64,000 nt of DNA, taken from assembly GCA_020091685.1 (NCBI GenBank), contig CM034610.1, positions 8,290,948 through 8,354,947 on the forward strand, read 5' to 3'. The stretch's first letter is position 1. Every line of letters begins with the position of its first letter. This document shows, one piece after another, positions 26,501 to 40,293 of the stretch. The DNA comes from Lutjanus erythropterus. Lineage: Eukaryota; Chordata; Actinopteri; Lutjaniformes; Lutjanidae. The notes under the pieces were generated by a model, which was not told the DNA's origin, ran no database searches, and saw only the letters and a program-made list of their open reading frames with translations. The position numbers were made by a program, and so were the translations under genes.

Positions 26501-29500
26501 TAAATCTAACCAGCAGCAGTGAGGCTTTAAGCAGCATGCTTGTACCAAGATCTAATAATGCTGGCAGTCGGCTGTTTAATGTTATGTGTATATAAAGGCA
26601 GGCAGGAAAAGCAAGATGTTATGCACGGAGCCAGGTATCATTGTTGCTCCCCAGTATTTGAACAGCTTCCTCCTTTGAAGTAATTTTCTTTTTGTTGAGA
26701 TGGGTTTTATAAAGTTGGTTTCATCAAAAGGATTGTTACTAGTATCCAAGTCAAGGTATCGGTACTGGTATTGAAAATCTTTGAATGATACCCAGCCCTA
26801 CCTTGGTTGTACATATTCCATGCTATTTTGTGATATTTTAGTCAGGATGCTTCCTGTTGATCCACTGTAGAAGTTAACAAGAACTTGGCATGGGAGGTTT
26901 TGCCTTCTTAAAGTTCTCTGTTGATGACAAACTGCACAGTTTGCATTTTGAGGACTTGAGCTATTATCCAAAAGAATATCTTAAGTACAAAACATCTAAC
27001 ACAGCTTGCAAAAACAGTTTCTCTCAACAGAGTTTTCCCTAACTTCTCCAGTATATTTGATCTGAAAGTTTAGCTCAAAGCCTCATACTTAAAAATCATT
27101 TTGGTGAATAAGTCAAATCTCTGAGGTCTCAATTAGAATGAGGAATTATTTTTATTGGGAGCTACAATGTTTGATTAAAAGAGAGAATTTTTATGTAGAT
27201 GATCTTGCAGTCTTGCATATTAACTCATGCCAATGCAAATATTTAGCATTTTAAGCTGTTATGCAACATATCCCTTGTACAAATATCTTTGTCTTTCAAG
27301 CAAGAATAAAAAAGAACATGGATTTAACATCTGAAAGGACATTCAGAAGCCTGGCTGTGAGATTACTTTTCACTGCCATCTTGAAATTGACTGGAGCCAG
27401 AAAATCCAAATTTGGTCAGAGAAGAGGAAGCCTGTGTAGAGCTGGAGATGGGCCGCTGAAGAAAGTAGTGTTATGGTGGTGTCGTGAGCCACGGTGCTGC
27501 TGGAGAACAAGCTTTGCCATCTTTGTGTTTTAGTGGGAGGACAGATCTTTGGCCTGATGCAGCACAGCAGAGACAGCTGACCACAAATGGAGCTGTGTTA
27601 CTTTTGTTTCAGGCTACTTGCAGACTTGCAGACTATAGTTGCATGCAGTGTGGAAAACACTGAAACCAATGGAAAGATCAAAGTGGTTACATTGGTCTCC
27701 CAGCAACAAGGGCTACGGACCCTCCCTCTTGTCACATTTCTTCATTCCTATGACCAGGAATCTGTGTGAACGGCCACTTTGAGCAATTAGGTCAGAGTAG
27801 TTAGGAACTAGAGGACAGCAGAAGAGGGGAATGATAAGAGTCAGATTGTAGTAATAGAACAATTTGAGAGACGACACATGAAGGGTTAGGCTCGGAGTTG
27901 TGAGGGATGAATCACACGTTTGTCACATGTTTGTTTCCAGAGACTCGTAGATTTCTGAGCTACCCACTGAGGATAAACTCTCACTTACCAGACAGCTGAA
28001 AAAACATCAAATATGTAAACTGAGTAAAACTCGGTGAGCGTTAAACCTGCTAATCATCAGCAACTCTGAACTGGACCGGAACCAAAGCAAACTGCATCTC
28101 AACAACACGCTTATATTTTTTGTAAGTTTATATTTTGCCCATTAATTGTGGTTTTACAAGTCAAATAAATGTCTTTCAAATGTTGAAAAAAAAAAACAAT
28201 GGTACAAAAATAGGGTAATGTCAGTTGATCGGAAGAAAATTAGTTAATTAATTGATTAATTGTTTGAGTTGTTTTTCATACAAAAATGTCAAATATTTGC
28301 TTGTTTCAGCTTCTTAAATGAAGTGTCTTTGAGTTTTGGATGGTTGGTTGGACAAAATAAGTAAATTTAAGAGTATTTTTTTTAACATTTTTTACATTTT
28401 ATAGACTAAAGGATTGATCTTTTAATAACCGGCAGATTAATCAATAATTAAAATAATTATTAGTTGCAGCCATATGTTATATAAATCCTGGATTTATCTT
28501 CTACCCAGTTCTATTAATACCAGCATGAGTCAATTGACAGAAATTTAATTGCCAAAGAATTTGACATTCAATCATTTGAGTCATTCCTTAAGCAATCTCC
28601 GGTTTGGCCTTCCTAAATGAGGATTTGCAGCTTTTCTGTGTTTTTATATCATTGTTAATTGAATATCTCTGGGTTTTTTCACTTTTATTTGGTTGCTGAT
28701 TAATTTAATAATTGATTAATAATTGATTAATTGTTGCAGCTCTACTTTTCGTGTGGCTGCTATGAATTCTTCTAAATGAAATTCTTTCCAGACGGCTGCT
28801 GGTGTCGTCACCGTCGTTTTTTTCATGCAACTGTATACACACATATATATACATCAGTTGGAGACTCGTCACCTTGGTAACAAAGAAAATGAAGGAGAAG
28901 CTTGTTCTGTCCATATCAGATATAAACTCACAGCAGAGCAGAAAATGCTTTCAGCGTATGACCACACTTAGACAACACAGGACCCACAAACAATCAGTCG
29001 GCGCAAACAGCAGTTGAGTGTGACGTCAGGCAAAGTTAAAAGCGCTCGTACCCACACACACACATACACAGTTGATGATGTGGGTGAGTTGGCAAGACAA
29101 GAGACAGCTGGTTTTCAGCAGCAAAATGCTTGATCATGTCTGCAATTATATAAAGGCATTTGTGGGTTACAAGGTTACTTTGATGCTTTGCTTTGTGCGT
29201 CCTGTTTGTTTTTTTTCCAGTGCTTTCTCAGGTGCAAGAGTCACACTTCAGCCTGAAATACTGCAGCGTTCATCGGCTCTGCAGTACAAAACAAAACAAA
29301 GGTGGACCTTATGAATGAGTCAGTGAATGAGTGAAATTGTCTTTCTGACCCTCAGGAACAAAATGAATGAATGAATGATTGGACTTCTCTGTCTACTACC
29401 AATAAAGATAACATCAAGGTGGAATGTGCAAAACAGTTAACAGCTAAGTCGTCATTGATTACTCCTCTGGTGGACCTGGATGTATTTTAATACAATGAAA

Positions 29501-32500
29501 TATAAATACATTTCATGATGATCTCTTAGAGTCAGTTGACCTCATTGTCAACGCGTTAAAGCCTGATTAAATTTGTGTGTTTGTGCTCTGATGGCCCATC
29601 ACTGGTGGTTTTATAGTAGATTTGAATTTGAATTTCAAACATTACATTACCAGCTCATGCTCAATGACGCAAGGAGTCTATTCCCACTGTATTTCATTTT
29701 CATGTCATTATTCAGTCTTGACATCATGTTCTTGTCTATTCTGTCTGGGCAGAGGGGATATTATCTTCATCATTAGCTCATGATGTATCTGGCCTGCTGA
29801 TGTAAATTTTTAAAAATGCCAGCATGTGCCTCAATGGATAGTAATGTCTGTTGGTGGGTCAGTCCACCACAGAAGTATTTCAACAACTATTGGACACTTA
29901 CAATGAAATCTTGTACTGGGATCCATTATCCCCAGAAGAAGAACTGTGCTGACTTTAGTAATCCCCTTGTGCTTCCTCCAGCGCCCCAGGCAAGTCAAGA
30001 TTTCCACCTATCCAACATCTCAACATCTATTTGGTTGGATTGGCAGAAACTCTTGTACAGACATTCATGCTCTCCATGATTTGGTCAACCCAAATGACTT
30101 TAGATCACCTGAATGTTCCTGTAGAGTCCCCATAAGGCTCAAATTTTTGGTTCCAGGTATAACTATCGAATTGTTTGCCATGAAATGGTTTATGTGATAA
30201 CTTTTGTGATCATCAGTTCAAAAAGGTCAGTTGGCCCAGTACTTCGGTTTTGGTGATCAAATACCTGCGCAACTTATTTACTTCCTGTCTGACATAGCTA
30301 TACTTTTCATCGAGTGCTAATTAGCAAATGTTAGCATACTAAAAAAAATGGTTATCATGATAACATTAAACTCTGTAATCATATGCGTTTTTATGGTTTA
30401 CCATTTATCACATTGTCTTTGCAAACCTGGTCACATGCTAGCATTAGCATTAGCCTACAGCTAGTTGTTGTATTAGTAAACACAGAAGCTGTGGTTATGT
30501 TTACAGCAGTTAGCTAGGTTTGAGCCAGGATTATTTGAAAGGGAGTCTAATGGGTTTATTAGTGCTTTTCTAGCATGTTGCTAATCCATCTGATGAGGAC
30601 AATAATCAATACAGTAAAACTGTATTAATAATAATAATAAAATGATGCCAGTTTGCAGCGCACGCTCACAAAGTAACAGTTATCAGTTTCCTTTTCTAGT
30701 TTAGCTAACTCACAAAGTAAAAGTTTGTACAGCTTCTTAAATCTAAAATTGAAAAGCCTGCTACGCTTGATTTCACGGGGGAGACTTTTATGGGGCACAG
30801 AGTGTAGAGACGAGACATTTTATGTTTGAAAAGGAGTCATTGTAGTAATGTCACACTGTGACTGTAATTTAAAGCTTTTCATGTCATTCATATAATAGAA
30901 CTAGTAGTTATCAGAATAGTTTGTATAACTGCAGTGGCAATGAATGTTGATGCTGTGTCCAGTAGCTCCTTACAAGTTCATTACTTATCTCTTTTAATTT
31001 GCTGAACACATATGACACATAAATGTGTCATTAAAATACTAGTTAAAATACTGTAAATGACAATGAAATAATCATCATATACAACATCATTTGTAATAGT
31101 AAACTTAATTCTGCAAGTCCATAATAATGTTGTGAAATTATTGTACTGAAATATATCATGTACACAATAAACTGCACAGCTTAATAAGGAACACAAAATC
31201 AGTAAAGTAACTTACTACAGATAACCCAAAAATGTAATGTCTACAGTAACTATGGTTACACTTGTACATCATCTAATGAAAATAAAACATGTTTTTAAAA
31301 TTATTGTAAGAACTTTAATGGCATCAAGTACTCATATCGGTACTCTGTATCAGCAAGTACCCAATAACTGTATATATTGTCTACTTGTTTTTATTTAATT
31401 TTGTTTTATATTTTATCCCACTCTACTCTGAATGTAATTATCCATGTATATGTTGTATGTGTGTGTAGCTTGAAGGAACAAGTCTCATTTCATTATGCAA
31501 CCCAGTGTTGTGTAATGCTAATAAATGGCCTTGATGTAACCGTAGAGTTGTTATTTCTGTAAGCTGAGTTGACACCGTCTGTACAGCTGTGTCAATCTCA
31601 TTCACACTTGTGTCTATTTTTGTGGACTTTTTTTTCTGTTGCCACTTTTCCACCCGCCTACATTCACACCTTCATAGTTAATATAGAAATAGGAAAATAC
31701 AGTGGTAACTGATGTAAAAATCCACTTTTCTGTATCCTCAATATGGCCAGTACACTGTAAAATAAAGAGTACGTTTTGAGGGGGGAAAAAAGCAATATCT
31801 GCACCTACAACAACTTAAAAGAAATCTCTTGGGGGTTTGTTGAAATGTGGCAAAATAAAAGCACAGTTTTCTGCATTTCTACAACACAACAGCAGAGATG
31901 TGAAGAGTTGGACCAAGAAGAACAGCAAACGAATTTCAAATTCCTCGAATTGGAAAACTGGAATTTTTATAATACGAAGTCCAAAATAAATCCAGATGAC
32001 TCTTGTCTTCCTTTCAGACCAATTATCACGAACGTCCAGATCCACTCTTGTCCATGTTCATAGATAGTTCACAGGGTACAGTCCTTTAGTAAAAATGTTA
32101 CAGTCGAGAAAAAGAAGCCTGCAGTTTGAAGTCGGGCTCCATTTTGCCAGTCACGTAAGTGCTGCTACCTTCAAATCTTTGACTCTAAAGTGTGTCTGCC
32201 AACTCATTTATGCAATTCTCTTTCAATACTGGTTGATTCATTAGTGCTTATTGTGCAGCAAAACAACAACGCAACCATGACACTTTTTGTGATGTATGTG
32301 TCTTACATCAGCAGTGAATTACTCTCATGAAAGTAGGTCAACAAAACTGTCCTCATTTGGAATTCAGTATAATTTAATACTAAGTTTTTGCCTTTACCTT
32401 GACTATCCTGTTTCTTTTGTCTTTCTTTCTTTGTCACCTTTTATCACTTGTTATTTTCTCTCCACAATAAAGGTCTTCTGCACCTTAGGTCCTTATAGTT

Positions 32501-35500
32501 TGCACTAAAAATCAAAATTAAAGCATGCACCGTACCGTACTGTACCATTGGTTAAATAATGTGGTCATGATTTGTTTTTCTGCAGTATGACAGTGGCGAT
32601 GAAGGCCCAGGCCAGGTGGGAGGTGATGGACAGGACAGTAGTCTTCTACACTGGTGTAGTTCTTCTGGTGCTGGGCACTCTGCTGGTGGTCAGCAGCTTC
32701 CTGGCTCTGGGATTCACTGGAACCTTCCTAGGTAAGTTAACAAACACACAAACAGTCGTTACACAAGCTTGACCCACACTTAATGTTGCAATATCTCGTC
32801 CTCTCCTGCTTCGATTTTGCAAAGTCCCCCTAATACTAAATCAACAAAGTACTTTTTTGAAGACCCTGAAAACTTATTTTCTAAATCAGCCTCATAGGCG
32901 CAAACCTCAGTTCCACAAAAGTTTGTGCACAGCACACAATGAAAATGAAAAGAGAATGCAATGATTTGCAAATACTTTTCAACTTTTATTCAACTGAATA
33001 CAGTTCGAAAACAAGATATTTAAACTGATAAACTTTATTGTTTTTTGGAAATATACACTCAGTCTGAATTAACATTTTAAAAAAATTGGGACGGGGCAAC
33101 AGAAGACTGGGAACCTGTTTGAAACATTCCACAGGTAATCAGGTTACTTCGTGACAGGTGACAGTATCATGATTGGGTGTGAAAGTGGTGTCCTCAAAAG
33201 GCTCAGTCTTTCACAAGTATGGATGTGGTCATGTTCAGCACTTTCTGAAGAACTGCATGGGACAAAACTGAAAGGAAGTTAGGGATTTCACCATCTACAA
33301 TCCATAATATCATCAAAAGATTCATCAAGAAGATCCTGTCCCAACTGTTTTGGAACATGTTGGAGGCATCATATTCAGAATGAGTGTGTATTTACAAAAA
33401 ACAACGAATGTAAGTCAGAAATGAAATGGAAATCATTACTTTATGGTTTAATTTACATTTCACACAATGCCACAACGTTTTGGGAATAGGGATTTGTAGT
33501 TTGGACCAAAGTTAGAACACTTATGGTTACTTCATTGAAGAGATTTTCTTTTGTTCTCAGTGTTGTTCTCATTGGTGTGAAGTGGGAGGGGGGAGGGACT
33601 CAATATAATTTTGCCTTTGTTCATAAAATTATGTGAGAGAAGATAGATGAAATTATTAATTATTATTAATTATTAATTTACTCTTATTAATAATTATCAA
33701 ATTTTGTTTGTTTTTTTATAGATTACACTTATTGCTGAACTGTATTTCATCTTATTTAACTTGAGTGACCAGGAACTATTTAACATGTATTTATGTTTAT
33801 TGCTATTTGATAAGGTAACATACAGTAAACAACACACCAAATCAGGGATCATAGGGACTTGGGGAAATGGGAGAAGAGATGCACACACATGCTGTGTCCT
33901 AATAAGGACATTTTAAGTGCACTTACACGTGGAAAGACATGTGAACAGCCTTGCTCATTTCTATGCATGCAAACACTTTCGTGTCCTCGGCTGGGGACAC
34001 ATAGATGTCTTCGCATCTGCTTCCATGACAAACATGTTTTCATTTGTTGTGTCCTCGAATGCATCTGGGCATCGATTCAGAAAAACGCGAGTCCGACAAC
34101 ACCATTATGACCATTTGGCAAGCTCTGGTTTATAGTTTCTAGGTCAGTCGTTTTTCTTGAGTCATCTCCAAGATCTGGATGTTGTGTCTCAATCCTGCAC
34201 CATCTTTGTCCATCATTCAGTGCCCTCAGTCCATCACCCTGTCTCCACTAATCCCCAACTGTGATGGCAGAGGGGAGGCAGCAAGAGCAGCAGGTGGTGA
34301 CAGTAGTTGGCAGGAGTGTGTGTGTCTGTGTGTCGTCTACTTTGTATGCAGATTAAGCAAATCAGCCACCAGGGACTCTGCTGGCATGTTTCATTCTTTG
34401 ACCTTTTGGAGCAGTAATGTTAAAGCCTATCAAGCAGAAACATGAGCAAAGTTTTTCTCCTTCAAAGATAACAGTGCGACTGATGAGAAGCAGCCAGTAT
34501 CAGCCAACAGACAAGTTTCCCAGGCACATGGGACACAGACCGCGGGCAGTAAACAGGTCACAGTAGTGCAGAAAACTGTGGTGAGAGGACTTGAGGACAA
34601 GTTGAATGAGACAAGACAAGAGAATGAAGTCTCTCACTGGGATTTTACACCAAATTCCTGTACCCATTTGCAAGCTTGGGTTCACTACATTAACACTTAA
34701 AGCTACAACAAGGAACTTTCATATTGTGTTGATTTTAGAGGCCCCTGTGGAAAAAAGCGTTTCCACCATAATAACCACAAAATATAACAAAATAAAAATC
34801 TCCTCCTGTTTCTTTTTAACAGGCTAATGTGCTAATCGCTTTGCCTGTGAAAATGTAATCATGGACGCTTTCATCTGATTTCAAAGAGAATCCAACCTCC
34901 AGGCATTCAGAACAGTTGTATGCAAATAGCCTTAGTCTTCACACTAATGGTCTTGTTGATTTAAAGGCATTAGTCATAAAGTTTCATAACCACTTAAAAA
35001 CTCCTTGTAGCAGCTTTAAGTTTCATAGTCAAGTGCGTAAAACCGTAATGTCAAACCCGGGTATGTGAAGGGGAAATAAGGATTATGGCCCAACCACTAT
35101 TGAACTTTGTGGTCAAAGCCAATACTGATATTAGGGTTTTAAAAAATTCTGTAATTGATATATTGGACAATATATAATATAATATACAATACAGAATATA
35201 TACATAAGCACACATCTTTTGCAATGATCCCTCAAACAGTTGTGACAAAGATGTGTAATAGTGGCAGGATATTTTAGAGTTTGTCAGCAAACATTATTTC
35301 CCAAAATTATATTAGGGTAATCTTTATTTTTAGTAACTATAACTATTAAAATAGTCCAACGCAAATAAAAAAGGGATATAATATGCTGACTATGAAGCAA
35401 CCTGCATTATGCTCTGTTTTCAGATAGGCACATATCGGACACATTGTCGTGGTTTTGGTTTTGTTGGTCATTTCCTGTTTTTTCAGTAAAGACCAACATA

Positions 35501-38500
35501 GCTGTGATAGGCCAATATCAGACTGATGGTATCCGTCAGGCTCTAATAAGAATTGATTTAGAACATCTAAACCTACAATGACAGATTTTATATTAGCTTT
35601 TTTATTCTAGCTAAAAGGCAGAACATGTAAAACCACAAATCTACAAGCAGATACAAATGCTTGTAAAGAGCTATAAAAGAAGAAAGCACTGCAGTCATAA
35701 CACTTCCTGTCTGAATGTGACACGACTGCTTGTGTGGAACTGGTCTGACAAAAGACCTTTAATGAATATATTTTGAGGGAAAAGTATAAAGTAGGACAGG
35801 CACACATGTACATAATATAATGAATGTTTGCTGAATTCCATGTAGCCTTTTTTACCACCTCAGAAAAGTGTTTGTCCTTGCCATCACTTTCCTTTTTTTT
35901 TTTTTTTTTGACTGTGACTCTTATCGAGTTTCTTTTGTATCTGGAGCATCAGAAGCTTTTCTTGGACCAGTCTAAATGCTGTGGTCCACTCCTTCGCTGC
36001 ATTTGTCAGATCGCCCTTATTCTAGCAAACCAGTCATTGCCGGCTGACATTAAATGCATCGCTACCACTGAACCAGTGTGGAAATGTCACCACAGACAGC
36101 ATATAAAAACTAAGCACAGAGGGATTTACCTGGCAGCAACAGGCTTAACAAACAGTGTGTGAACTTGTTTGGGAAGGGCTTGGATGTGATGAGCATTGAT
36201 TTATATGTATAAGTCCTGCATTCCAGCTTTAAAAAACATTCTGTGTATCATTTTAGAAACAGTTAAACACAAAATAAAGTGTAAAATATTGGATGGACAT
36301 ACTCTTACATACTGTTGCTCCCTAAAACTGATCCAGCAAGACTGGTGATCAGAATTATGGAATTATTTATTATTACATATTTGTTTACTTATTTTACCTT
36401 GAAGTGATTTTATATTACTCTGGATGAGCTTGTTTATGCGTACGTGGGGATTTTTTACACCTCATCATGATTATGTTTCCTTTCCAGTTCCTCCTACCCT
36501 GGGCACCCACAGACATATGGACACACATACTAGAGGATATCGCCTGTGGGTGCGTGTTGTAATTTGATGTCTTATTTGCTCTATATTAAGCCCCTTGAGT
36601 CAGTGTGACCTGATGATTCATACTGATGACACAGGGGCAGAAACAAAGATCGCAACACAATCAAATTACGCGCAGGGTGTTAACGTATCGGCCAGCTCGC
36701 CCAGGATCCAAACTCCCAACCTAGGGATCACAGACCCACTTCTCTGACCTCATGGCTACCTCAGCGCTATCACTGCCATTCGGCAAATCCAGGTTGCCCA
36801 TTTTCATAACCGTAGTGACGCAGGGAGACACAAAGAAACGTTACGTTTGGGTTTTAAATCTGACTTAGTTACCAGTCGTCACTTTGGGGTCAAAAACGAG
36901 GTTAGCATATTGTTGCGGAGGCCAATTACAGCTGGTTTTCCATTCAAAACCAAAAACATTTGTTTATATAATCTCTTTTTTATCCTGCCCTACTTGTGGT
37001 GTTTAAATGATCATACATAATGAAAATTGTTATATAACTTGGGCATTAACAGCCTCTCTTTGACAGAAAACAGGGCCAGCAGCACCACATGTGTAATTCA
37101 ACAGGTCAGCTTTACCTACTGGAAGCCTGTGTGCGTGCATGTGCTTGTGCGTGCGCGTGCGTGTGTGTGTAGGTGGGTGAGTGGGTGGAGGAGGGAGGAA
37201 GCATTTGAATGTTAGTGTGTGTCTGTGTGTGCACAGTACCTGGGGAACTTACTACATAGCAAACAACAGTAAGTGCTCAGATTACCGTGAGCTGCGTCCT
37301 ACAGTAGTTAATCTGCCGCCTGTGTTTTATTGGCTAAAGCGTGCTACTGCACGAGTAGCCTCACACACGCTTGACATCCAACTGTTGTTCATCACAAACC
37401 TCCAATACTGAAGAAACAATGTAAAATTACTTCAACTACCATGGACGCTGACTTGGGATAAACATTAGGGGGCAAAAATGTCGTCCACTGTCATGTCAGA
37501 CGGTGTGATGTCATGAGGAGCTGGGATTAACATTTTTTACCAAAAATTACCAACAGTAGCTCACAATCCTTGAGAAGAAAAAATATCACATTACAATAAA
37601 AAGTAACCAACTACTGACACAGAGACTGAACCATCTTGGGAGCTGACCTTGTTCACAGTTCCTGAGTGCAGCACTATGTGTGATTTGAACACTCATGTTA
37701 CTGTACTCTGTCATGATTCAAATCACAAGGTATAGTTGACTGAGGTCACATGATTACTTGTTGCTGTGAGACAGTCTGGTCCAGTCTGGCCATTAACACA
37801 ACTAGTCATGAACAAGAGGATGCTAACCAGACCACCCACCCTTAATATCTAACCTTTCAGGATACCACTTTATACTAAGACTGACCACATAAATAATTTA
37901 TAATAGGTTATTAATTAGCTTGTGAACACTTTATGAATTATTAATAAACAATCAAAAACAAGTTATAACAACATTTTCATATTTTAATGTGGCTCACTAT
38001 TTGGTAAGATCCGATTACTGTTTACGGCTGATTAATCTTACTAATGAGTTATTACATTTATAAATTTATAACTAAGCAATGATACCTGAAGCTTAACATT
38101 TGAGCTCACTGTTTGGCAAGCAACAGATCACTGTACCCTTTTTATCCAATGTGTTGTAACAGCTTATTAATGATTAATAAACTGTTTACAACCTAATTAA
38201 TGGCCTAATAATAGTAATAATAAAACCATTTATTTATTGTTTTATGCCTTGCTGCATAAAACGGATAAAAACACTAGATATATTATACATCTTGTTGAGT
38301 TGTGTACTTATATTATTCCAGATATTTCCAACAAAGTTCAACCCAGACAAACACATAATTAATTCAAGGTAATGGTGCATTTTCTGCTAGTTATGCTATT
38401 AGTAACCTCTGGGTTGGAGAGTGAGACAGGAAGTTGGCACACATGACTAAATGTAACTTTTAATATTAACTCGTCCACGTGGCTTCTGCCTCAGTCATGT

Positions 38501-40237
38501 CAGGTAGAATGCTGCGTGTGCAGGAGCTTGACAGCGGCACTTGGCAGGTGGTCAAATGACATGAACGAAAAGTAAAGCCTAGTGGGAAACAGCGCTGACG
38601 TTAGCAAGCTAAGCTGTCTGACGTCCACTGTCCAAGTGGAATCCACTGAACCTAGCTTGCTAGCTTTCACTTTCCAAATGGAATACAAGGTGAAGAGCAG
38701 GAAGGGCCTTCCAAGTATTCAAAGTTGCAAAGAGGCAAAGAGCTGAAATCACTAAAGGCTGAAAGGTTGAGCTTATTTAATTTAATTTATAGGGATTGGA
38801 TACCAGCTGAATGAAAACTGTTTGCTGCAGAAAGGTTTTCCTGCCTCCTGCTCTGAAATTTGGGATGATGCTATTCATAACAACCCCTTTTCTAGACTCT
38901 GGGTTTCAAAAAAATCTTTAAAATATTCATAATACAAAATTCAAATACATGATTTTGTTATAATCTTTTATAACAACAGGCAGCAAAGGTGGTGATGCCT
39001 TATCCAACTGTCCCAAGAGCAATGTGTGGGATTTAGTGACATAAAGCCGTGAGATTACAGATTGCAAACACCTTGCCTCACCCTCCCCTTAGAGGATCAG
39101 TGTCCATTCTCAGCTACTGTAGACATGAACGGCTCATTCTAAGGTAACAAACACAACAATTCATATATATATGAGGTGATAATACACTAATGAAAACAAC
39201 TCAATATCTGCCAATAAATCCCCGTAAATCTTACAGACTGGACCTTTAATATAATCCTGTTGTGATGTTTTTCCAGCCTGTAGCACACTACATAAGTTGA
39301 CAGTGGGTCTCCTAGCAACACACTCTCAAAATGTTTGTCAACCACTGCCATGAGCCACGCTCACCCAGAGTCTCAGACGCTGTTTCTGCAAATATGTCCT
39401 AAAACCTTTCTGTACTCTTTTGAAAAATGGGGCAAATATAGGCTACGTAATATCATCATCATTTACATTACCTCACACAAACAGTGAGAAGAATTCACAT
39501 CTCAGTTTGATATTCTGTGATTCATTTATTGCCAGAAGTGTCGGCACAGTAATCAAACTTTGGGTACGGAGTTTTCACATGAGGTCATACTCATGTGGTC
39601 ATACTGTTGACATCAGTAACAGCCAGGTGACGGTGGAGCAGGCAGACGGTGTAGCGGTAACAAGGCTGTGTCGAGCCAAAGTCATGTTCCCATCATCAGG
39701 CCGACTTCAGGGTCTGCTCTTTGTTATAAACATGTCAAAAATGATTGTAGCATGACAAGAGGACCGAGATCTGTCTGGTCTGAGTTTCAAACAACACATC
39801 AAGGTTTATGACACAGCGGAATCCATGGCAATGGTGTGAAAGAGTCCGCCAGGTTTGGCTCTGGATCCCTGTCCACCTGAACTGGTTGATGAACTGGCGC
39901 TTGGATCCAAACCATTAGCGTCACACCCCCCTGCTAATCGCTTAGCGCATGCTGGGCACGTCTCCAGACCCTTGCGTAACCCAACAGGAAAAGCAGGTGT
40001 ATATAAAAATGGACAGACATCAGTCATGAAATGCAGCGTTTGTGTCAAATAGATCAGAGTTGTCTCATCTCAACATGTTCCAGCTTTAAACCACTGTCTA
40101 ATGTGTCTGTGTTGGTTTCCCAGGTGATTACTTTGGCATCCTGATGGATGAGAAGGTGACAGGCTTTCCCTTCAACATCATAGAGAACCCGATGTACTGG
40201 GGCAGCACTGCCAACTACCTCGGCCTGGCACTCATGT

Positions 40238-40293
<56 letters not shown>

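Larger units (their letters stand above)
14572..32585 (+). other. pemt: pemt intron between exons A and B (18.0 kb)
   Basis: GT-AG intron with phase 2 split (AG|T). It contains a hAT-type element (14805-15431), repeat relics at 19630-19985, 20290-20960 and 22170-22700, a LINE fragment (23821-24163), a second half-site repeat (25520-25850), a decayed repeat (25885-26050), a hAT-like MITE (26389-26800), paired MITE-like repeats (28205-28746) and a GCTAAC-rich repeat (29835-30620). I see nothing supportable in 15432-19629, 20961-22169, 26801-28204 or 30621-32585. Confidence 0.85.
32732..40123 (+). other. pemt: pemt intron between exons B and C (7.4 kb)
   Basis: GT-AG intron with phase 1 split (G|GT). 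It contains a Tc1/mariner deletion derivative (32899-33499), a MITE-like repeat (35083-35546), a tRNA-SINE (36540-36790, minus strand) and three repeat relics between 37855 and 39250. I see nothing specific in 33500-35082 or 39251-40123. Confidence 0.85.

Noticed and set aside
29816..30197. Overlapping 87- and 83-codon open frames.
   Set aside because: They lie within a repeat family B copy that is present elsewhere in the window without conserved frames.
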